A stretch of DNA of 64,000 bases from Sternotherus odoratus (lineage: Eukaryota > Chordata > Testudines > Kinosternidae), in contig JAVMKO010000003.1 of the NCBI GenBank assembly GCA_032164245.1, positions 140,357,259 through 140,421,258 on the forward strand, read 5' to 3'. The translations under genes and the position numbers were made by a program. Every line of letters begins with the position of its first letter. Position 1 is the stretch's first letter. Of this stretch, positions 56,760 to 64,000 are shown piece by piece. The notes under the pieces were generated by a model. It worked only from the letters and a program-made list of their open reading frames with translations. It had not been told where the DNA came from and did not search any database.

Positions 56760-59700
56760 TTTCATCCTATTAGGGCCAGTTACACTCCTCATCCCTCCTA
56801 TGTTGCACACACAGAAATCCTTCTTTCTCCTTGGTGCTAATAGTCTTCAGATACCACTTTTAGGAACTTATGCTGCTCACCCCTAGATCAATCTCTCCAA
56901 ACCCCTGGATTATTTTTCTTGCTCTTTTAAGAATTCCCTTGCATGTGCTATATCTTTCGGGTGCTTTCCATCCATAGATCTCGAACAGCTTTGAACTGAA
57001 CACAACACTTAAGGGAAAGCAAGAAGATCTGATTCTGATCCCACTTTAACCAGTTTTACACTCACAGGATTCACCTGAGTTCTATGACTCCTGATTTACA
57101 ACAGTCTAACCAAGAGAATGTTTCCTGTTTGAAATGGACTGCTGTACCTACCATAGAGAAAAACTGCAATTTATTCTCTATAAAGCATCTGGGGACTTTC
57201 TAGACAACAAGTGCTATCTATGTCCAAATATTTTTATTATACATTGCATTTGGCTGCTGTGGAAGCAGCTGCAATATGATCAATTTGCCATTTGGACTCT
57301 AGCCACAAGATTTTGTAGGTGGAGCTGTTGAGCAGTTAGGGGGTGGAAGGGCAAAGGAACAGAAGACTCCTGCCAGTACAAACAGGTTTTATAATTAATT
57401 GAAGTGGCAAAGAAAATTATTAAAAGCAGATGCAAGGGAAATTAACCTATGTTTTAATGAAGCTACCCTTGCATGTTTTCCCTCGGATGAAAGCCCCTCT
57501 TTAAGGGAAGTCAAGCTTTATCAGAAACAACATAACTGTTTCACAGCGTGTAGAATAACCTTTCTCCTGACTTTTCCCCCCTTTCCATATGCCAGTCCCA
57601 TTTGACAGAGCTGTGCAGACCACAGGGCTACATAAAGAGAACTTCATCTGGGATGAAAGGAGGTTATCCACGGCTCTGTTTCCTGTGCCTTTCGCCCCAG
57701 CCCCCCATCTTAATATCAAATGTCTGCAGAGTTTTTAGAGGAGATTGGGGGTGTATTATGATTAAGCTCTTTTATTATTACTTGAATTTCAGCCAAAAAA
57801 ATCACTAACCACAATGTTCATAAAATGTAGTCCCAGATCCAATTCATACTGCTCACTGTGGCACTAAAACCAAAGTTAAAAGTAAAAGAAACATAATGTT
57901 TGTTAATGCACATGAGGTCTCTTTATTGCTTTGTACAGCCCAAGAAGGAATTTCCTGTGTGCGAAGCCAAATGCTGAGTGCTCAAAAATGTCCTCTCAGC
58001 TTTGTACAATGCAACAAATAGACCTGTTCAATATACTCATTTATTTTTAGACTAGAAAAAATGTGCTCTGTGTGTGCAAATGTGTACAACAGAGAGGTGT
58101 ATACATTATGGAAAACTATCAGGATAAAAATCAGACATTAGGTAAATAGTCATACACAAAGAGACCTTGACAGGACCCTTACAAGAACATCTGTAGTAAC
58201 CAAAATTCTGTCACCTGCTTTCATTTGTCAATAGCACAAGTAGATGCACAAAAAGATTTATATACTTTCTAAAATGCAGATTGATTTGATTGATTTTAAC
58301 TGATTCAATCTGGTAAATCTATATTTAGGAACTGCTACATCATAGTTGACAGTGTCAAGAGTCAGACCTATTGGATGGAGCTCTTAGTACTTGGTCTCCT
58401 GACATGACAGACTAATGGCTGGTTTGGAGCTGCTAGGATTTATCGTGTGAAGGGTTACTGAAAGGCTTTTTAGTTTTCACTTTACTGATGTAACAGTCGG
58501 GCGCACAGCTGAGCAGCTGATGTGTCGATGCAGCTAACATCTTTATGATGGGGAGAGGAAGTTAGTAGTCAGGCAGAAATAGGATTCCTAAATAAGATAA
58601 TTTGTTCTTTTCCAGTTTATTTAGCTGTTGAAACAAACTCCCCAATCTACACACACTCCCCCACAAGAGTAACTTTACACATAGGAGTGAGCCTTATTGG
58701 ATTCAAGGGCACAGCTCATGTGAATGATTGTTTACAGTATCGGGGCTAAACAAAGATATAAACCCCTAAACCATGCTTGGTGGCATAACTGAGCATGAGA
58801 GAGACCTGTGGGCAGTTTCCAGTCCTGAAACCTGATCCCAAAGCAGACCACATATGCAGAAGTCCAAGAGCTCCAAAGGACTTCTCCTCAGCTGGAAGGA
58901 TAATAATGACAGATTGAAGGCCAGGGTGTGTGTTAAGAGGGAAAACCTGGAATTCATTTGGGTAGCAATAGGTACAGGGCAGACCCACAGAGGAAAAATA
59001 GAGCCATTTTAGTTTGAAAGTGCAGAGTGTATCTGCAACTGAACCCACTAATTTTTATTTTTATTTTTTTAATCAACTTATTTGGGGTTTCAGTGGGTAG
59101 GGATAAGGTTGGTTTTCGGTTCATTTTACATGTGAGGGGGAAGGACACAGACCGGTGCTGCAGCCTGAAGTCTGTTATCAAGTTGTCTCCTATGCTAGTT
59201 TTGATATGCTCAAATTATACATGTGATTTGAGGCAGATCAATGGTTCAAAGCTCATATATATACAGTAAGAGCCTGATTCTGAAAGATAAACAGCACCTG
59301 CAAGTCCCACAGAACATGAATGAAGTTGAAAAAGATCAGCACCTCACAGGATAAAGTTCTAAAGGCCCAAGTCAGCTCCTATTGAAATCAACAATGCCCC
59401 AACAACAAGTATGTAGGTGAAACCAGGCTCTCAAATGAGCTCAAACAGGAAAATGATAAAAGACAAAAAAAAACCTGCCACCTGTGGGTGTACGCTTTTC
59501 ACAAAGCCATCACTCACTAGAAGGACTTGACAGCTCAAATGTTCAGGGAGTTTGAACATAATTGCCTTCCCCCCCCCCCCCCCCATTGTGGCCAAACTGA
59601 ATTCTGCAATTTTTCCTCTGTGGGTCTGCCATGTACCTATTGCTACCCAAATGACTACAAAATACAAACAATTATTTAGAATAGTGTGCAAAATTGGTCA

Positions 59701-59879
59701 AGTTCTGTTCACTTATGTGGCTATATATCATATACCTACAGAGTCTCCAGCCAATAGCTGTGTTCTTTCATAACAGTAATTTATTAATGAGACAGAGGGT
59801 GGGAAGTTCAGGGATAGAAAGATCTAATTCTCTGTAGAGAGAATCATATTAGTGAGATATATACAACTTTGTAGACAGC
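56760..59879. other. mostly unassigned sequence
   Basis: Positions 57030-57110 recall the 'ctgattctgatcccact...tttacac' palindromic family. Positions 59320-59440 recall the 'cagcacctcacaggat' family. A run of about 17 C lies at 59567-59583. No gene was supported. Confidence 0.35.
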
Positions 59880-59955
59880 ATACATTCAGAGACCAGAAGA
59901 TACCATTATTATAGTCTGACCTCCCCTATAACACAGGCTTTCCCAAAATAAATAA
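59880..59955 (-). repeat. CR1 3' end fragment
   Basis: The plus strand reads gaccagaagataccattatt, tagtctgacctcccctataa and cacaggctttcccaaaataa, the reverse of a CR1 3' end with 'aggaggtcagactagatga' style text. Only about 75 bp remain. Confidence 0.6.
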
Positions 59956-60684
59956 GGGAAATACTAATCCAATCAAGCAAGAGAAGCAATGTTATATAAC
60001 TTATTTGACAAATCACAAGTAAGCAACAGAATTTAGAATAGTCATGATCAATCCACAAAGTAAAAAGCTTTCAAAGAGATACTGGTAAAACCCATTCAAG
60101 TTATACATAAATTTCTAAGTATTGCAATCTGATGGCAGATACTTCACAGTCAGAAAGAGGCTAAATTCTTTGGATGCATTTGTCACGGACTGTCCAGAGA
60201 GCTCTGCCAGCCGGCTAGTGTACTGGAGATGGAGGGGGACAGGAAGGTGAGTAGATTCACACTGCAAGTAGAAGTATAGTAGATTTGTTTGCAAGGGCTC
60301 ATGCAAATTGTTTCAGTTGGGATCTTTGTAAAGTCAAGCACTCCTCCGTGAGTTTTGCCTTGAGGTATGTGGTCAAATGACCCCAAAATCTCAAAGCAAA
60401 CACTAATTTGAAACCTCCAGATGCCAAGCTCATTGTGTTATCTGAAACAGGAGTTTCAGGTTCCACTGTGATCACTGAGTTCTAGTTCTCCCCTAAATTA
60501 ATACATACATGCATGGGCAAGATAGTAAGAGGAAGAGATTGACTTGCTCAGCTCAAAATCCCCTCAAAAAATTTAGAAGTTGATCTAAAATCCCTAAGCC
60601 TCTCACAGGGGCACATCTGAGTTGCAAATCTCAAAGAGTAGTGTCTCAAGAGATTTTCAGCAGTTCTGACTTTGCCCTGGTAGC
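59956..60684. other. unassigned non-coding sequence
   Basis: No feature recognised. Confidence 0.35.
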
Positions 60685-60990
60685 AAGCTAGAAAAACATC
60701 GACTAGCACTTTTGTGGGGAAAACTTTTGTTGGTCAAGGGTGTGAAAAAACCACCCCCGACCAACATAAGTTTCACCAACGAAAGCACCGGTATGGACAG
60801 CACCATGTTGGTGGGAGACGCTCTCCTGCTGACATAGCTACCGCGCTCATTGGGGGTGGTTTAATTAGGCTGACGGGAGAGCTCTCTCCCGTTAGCATAG
60901 AGTGGCTACACAGGAGACCTTACAGCAGCACAGCTGCAGTGGTACAGCTTTGGCACTACAAGGTCCATAGGTAGATGTAGTCTAAATAGG
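60685..60990 (-). mobile_element. old Harbinger-type MITE
   Basis: Internal self-complementary text (acgggagagctctctcccgt near 60873; gtggtttaattaggctgacg; cagctgcagtggtacagctt) matches a widespread reptile Harbinger MITE. The left end is not recognisable, and the right side (taggtagatgtagtctaaat) is eroded. Confidence 0.5.
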
Positions 60991-61004
60991 CAGGGTTTTC
61001 CCAA

Positions 61005-61190
61005 GGCAAAGGCACTGGAGTAGAAGTGAGGAGAGAGGTTTTATTCCCAGCCCCATAATTATCTCTCTTTGGCCTTGGGCATGACATTTAACCTTTTCCT
61101 GCTTCCATTCATAAAACAGGTATAATGATACTTACCCACTTCTGTAAAGCAATTTGAGATCCTCAGACAAAAAGCACCAAGTTTTCCATC
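61005..61190 (+). repeat. MIR-type SINE
   Basis: It reads aggcactggagtagaagtga, ggttttattcccagccccat, ttgggcatgacatttaacct, tcataaaacaggtataatga and aaagcaatttgagatcctca in MIR order. Diverged and non-coding. Confidence 0.75.
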
Positions 61191-61652
61191 TGTTCTATAG
61201 ATTTTATCACAGAACCTAAAAAGTGCTTAGTTCAAGAAAGCACAAGTAAAGACCCAAACCATTTCATTTTACCCAAACTAGATCCCTTATCCCTAGGGAA
61301 CACATTCTAGCTATTCATTTACTTTTCCCCAAAGTTAACACTACAGGTGCACTTGAAATGGTATTTGCATCTTTTAACCTCCATCTGTGTCATTTACAAG
61401 AGTTTTGATAACACTGCTGCAAGCTTCCACTCCCATCCCCATGGAAACTAGCACTGAACTGCCAAAAATGGGATAGGGTGCTTTAAACTAATCACTGTTT
61501 CAAAACAGGAAGGCTCCTTTTTTTTTAAGATCCGTTTCCATGGGATCCGATGCACTGCAGGCCTCCCAATTGTTTGAAATCTTGTCAATTGCACAGGCTG
61601 AGCCATTGCAAATGCCATTTTTCCACCACTTTCCAAAGAAATTAGAAATTGT
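61191..61652. other. unassigned non-coding sequence
   Basis: No feature recognised. Confidence 0.35.
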
Positions 61653-61754
61653 GGGCCTGACTTTTCTCTCGTGTATGTGGGTGTCAATCAGCAATAACTC
61701 AGCTGAAGTCAATATTCCACCAGTGTAAAATCAACATCAGAGGAGAATCAGACC
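61653..61754. repeat. palindromic MITE (gggcctgacttttctc ... gaggagaatcagacc)
   Basis: Imperfect inverted ends surround ataactcagctgaagtcaat and accagtgtaaaatcaac. It is the same family as 35873 and 22600. Confidence 0.6.
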
Positions 61755-62079
61755 ATATGTGTTGACTTTGGAGGAAGATTTGTTTTTTATTGGAGGGAAG
61801 AAAAGAGAGAAGGGATTATTACCTTTAGCTATAACTTTACCCACCATTGTTATAAAAGCCAGAAATACAGATCATTCAGTAGCCTTATTATGTATTTGAA
61901 GGCAAGAGCTAGGAATCTGAAACAAGGTACCCACACTGTGCACCTATCCGTATAACCACTTGCCTGGTCAATCCATATCTACAGGAATAATAGGAGGTGC
62001 TAGTTATTTCCAGTGAATAAAGCAGGGTCTGGGAGTTGGGAGATTGAGGCTTGATTCATGAATCTGTAACTCACCTGAA

Positions 62080-62170
62080 GAAGAGCTCTGTACAAGGTCA
62101 AAGAGCTTATCTGTTTCACCAACAGAAATTGGTCCAATAAAAGGTATCACCTCATCCACCTTATCTCACT
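62080..62170 (+). repeat. single-arm relative of the 4808 foldback element
   Basis: gaagaagagctctgtacaag, tttcaccaacagaaattggt and 'ccaataaaaggtatcacctc' correspond to the right arm of 4808-4930 and extend it to the left. No inverted partner is present. Confidence 0.65.
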
Positions 62171-62171
62171 G

Positions 62172-62305
62172 ACTTGTTCTGCGACTTCAGGAAAGTTACT
62201 TAACCCATCTGTTACTCAGTTTCCCCATCTGCAAAAGAAAAATAATAGTTGTGTTGCTTACTTCATATGAAATCCTCAGATTGGAAGTGCAAAGTATTAT
62301 TGCTG
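62172..62305 (+). repeat. MIR-type SINE
   Basis: gcgacttcaggaaagttact, taacccatctgttactcagt, ttccccatctgcaaaagaaa and gtgcaaagtattattgctg follow MIR order. The 5' part is missing. Confidence 0.7.
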
Positions 62306-62493
62306 TGCAACTCATATCACCTCACGAGGCAAGAAAATCTACCAAATCTGAAGGGATATTTTGATGTACAATTCCTTCGACAAACACTTCAGGCCAAATC
62401 CCAATGTCCTCACTCAATTTTTAGTTCAGCCGTTATATAAGGAAAATTCCCTAGCAGGTCTTGCCATGGGTGGTGGGTGAACATGCTGTAGGG

Positions 62494-64000
62494 CAGCGGT
62501 CACCAACCACTGGTGGTCCGCGAGAAAATTTTGGTGGTCCCTGGAGAAATTTGGACATTATTTGCAATTTTTAGGAAGATAAGTCCCTAGTAAAGGCTTC
62601 TTATTTGATAGCACTTCAAATCGCGAAAAGTAGAAAGCCGTATACGAGTGAAGAAGAATTAATTAAGCCTTGCTTGTTACAAGCCTGTGAAGAGGTTTTG
62701 GGGAAACAGGCTGTCCAGAAACTGAAAGTAATTCCTATGTCCGCTAATAATGTGAAGCGCAGAATTGAAGACATGGCTGAAGATATTGAAAATCAAGTGA
62801 TTGAAATGGTGAAACATTCAACGTTTTATTCAATTCAACTCGACGAATCAACAGACATAACTAACAAGGCAGTTCTCCTTTGTTTTGTGAGGTTTGAGTG
62901 TCAAGGAGAGCTCAAGGAAGAACTCCTCTGTTTGCTCAACTTGCTGGGTAGAACAACCGGCTCTGAGATTTTCGATGCACTTAATGGTTATTTCCTGAGA
63001 CACGGTATTGAATGGAAGAAATATGTTGGGATATGCATGACCGGGCATCGTTTAGGAGTTGTTATAGAAGTGAAAGATGTTGGACACCGAGACATCTTGT
63101 TTACTCATTGTATTATACATCGTGAGCAACTTGCGGCGAAAAGAATGTCTCCAGAACTGCACGAAGTACTCTCTGATGTAATTAAAATTGTAAATAAAAT
63201 TCGGCACAAAGCGCTCAATTCTCGAATATTTGAGGCACTTTGTGAAGAAATGGGCTCTCAATATACTCATCTTCTTCTTCATGCTGAGGTGAGATGGCTG
63301 TCGAGGGGCAAAATACTAACCCGATTGTTCGACCTGCGCCAAGAAGTCAAGTTATTCTTCCAGCAGCAAAATAATTCGAAATTCCAAGATCTCTTGTCCA
63401 ATGATGATTGGCTAGCCAAGCTTGCATACCTGGCAGATATTTTTTCACTGTTAAACGAGCTAAACACGTCCTTGCAAGGACAGCTTACGGACGTGTTCAC
63501 ACTGCGAGGTAGTATGGATGCATTTCAAAAGAAAATATTGCTGTGGCAAATGCTGAAGATCTGCAAATATTCCCGAATCTTGATGAGTATATGAAAGAGG
63601 AGGATGTCAACCGACAGGTAATAACCATTGTTCGACAGCACTTATGGTCGCTCACAGAATCTTTTGGCCGTTATTACCCAAAGGAAGAGGACCCCAGACT
63701 TGGCAATATATGGGTAATGGATCCATTTTCAGCAAAAATTGAAGATAACAATTTGAGCATGAAAGAAAAAGAAAGCCTAATCAATCTATCATCCGACAAC
63801 AGTCTCAAAGCTAAATTCCACTTGTCCTCATCAAGATATCATTTTTGGCCCCCCATAAAAAGTGAGTACCCAGTGCTGAGTGAAAAAGCCATCAAAATTT
63901 TGCTTCCATTTGCAACTACCTATCTGTGTGAAAAGACATTCTCATCTGTTACGGCAATCAAAAACAAGTACCGCTGTTGGCTTGAAATACAAACGGCTCT
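62494..64000 (+). mobile_element. hAT transposon, left end and most of the transposase
   Basis: The left end cagcggtcaccaaccactgg is typical of hAT elements of the Buster/ZBED5-like type. Only about 80 bp later the transposase frame begins in mid-protein, so the 5' untranslated part and the N-terminal zinc-finger region are deleted. The element runs past the end of the window. The base text is far less decayed than that of the other coding relics here, suggesting a younger insertion. Confidence 0.85.
62575..64000 (+). pseudogene. hAT transposase (Buster/ZBED5-like), N-truncated, one frameshift
   Basis: After a stop at 62572-62574 the frame reads KSLVKASYLIALQIAKSRK and stays open to a TGA at 63592-63594; conventional translation would have no ATG near its start. 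Landmarks: LDESTDITNKA (first catalytic Asp) at about 62840-62870, CIIHREQLAAKRMSPELH at about 63108-63162, EVRWLSRGKILTRLF at about 63286-63330. Around 63541-63550 a single indel shifts the frame. The shifted frame (from 63546) is open to the window end and contains LPFATTYLCEKTFSS, the hAT C-terminal dimerisation segment that carries the catalytic Glu region. At 63034-63050 the text is C-MTGHR, where relatives have a TDG(A) segment carrying the second catalytic Asp, so an in-frame deletion has removed it. Catalysis is not expected. A host-domesticated derivative is less likely given the frameshift. Confidence 0.85.

Noticed and set aside
62575..63594. Domesticated host gene from a hAT transposase
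   Set aside because: There is an adjacent hAT inverted end, no initiating ATG, a frameshift before the conserved C-terminal segment and a missing catalytic residue. An ordinary damaged transposon is simpler.

Overview
The window looks like a repeat-dense, AT-leaning, intergenic or intronic stretch of a reptile genome, most likely a turtle, with a crocodilian as the second choice. The basis is the repeat set: CR1 LINEs whose 3' ends resemble known sauropsid families, MIR/CORE-SINE copies, L2-like 3' tails, many hAT and PIF/Harbinger MITEs, a Ty3/gypsy-type gag-pol relic, and a short retroposon with the core 'gcataagctttcgtgggc' that I associate with turtles and crocodilians. No host protein-coding exon, rRNA or tRNA gene could be supported. 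Every protein-like signal is transposon-derived.

Layout. 1-5.8 kb: a Harbinger-type end with a broken Myb/SANT-like reading frame, small DNA transposons, a pogo-like MITE and an inverted-repeat element. 5.8-17.5 kb: mostly unassigned sequence with a 125-bp TG tract, one hAT MITE with a target duplication and one Harbinger MITE with TTA duplications. 17.5-32.6 kb: a LINE C-terminal relic, CR1 fragments (the largest at 22.8-24.3 kb on the minus strand), MIRs, and a three-layer nest at 27.8-29.1 kb. 32.6-36.2 kb: little recognisable. 36.2-45.8 kb: LTR-like blocks on either side of a decayed Ty3/gypsy gag-pol, plus foldback elements and hairpin-rich MITEs. 45.8-56.5 kb: foldback elements, a C-rich minisatellite at 51.3-51.9 kb and a pogo-like MITE carrying a GC-rich minisatellite. 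56.5-64 kb: MIRs, old MITEs and, at the right edge, a long, only lightly damaged hAT transposase that runs out of the window.

The elements do not form a pathway; what can be read is insertion order. Target duplications and interrupted consensuses give clear nesting. A foldback retroposon sits inside a plus-strand CR1, which sits inside a minus-strand CR1. DNA-transposon MITEs sit inside MIRs. Three MITEs sit inside one LTR-like region. The least expected recurrent signal is the foldback (inverted-duplicate) form of one short retroposon family, seen in at least five places and flanked by 9-16 bp direct repeats. Family names rest on memory of consensus sequences; no database search was possible.
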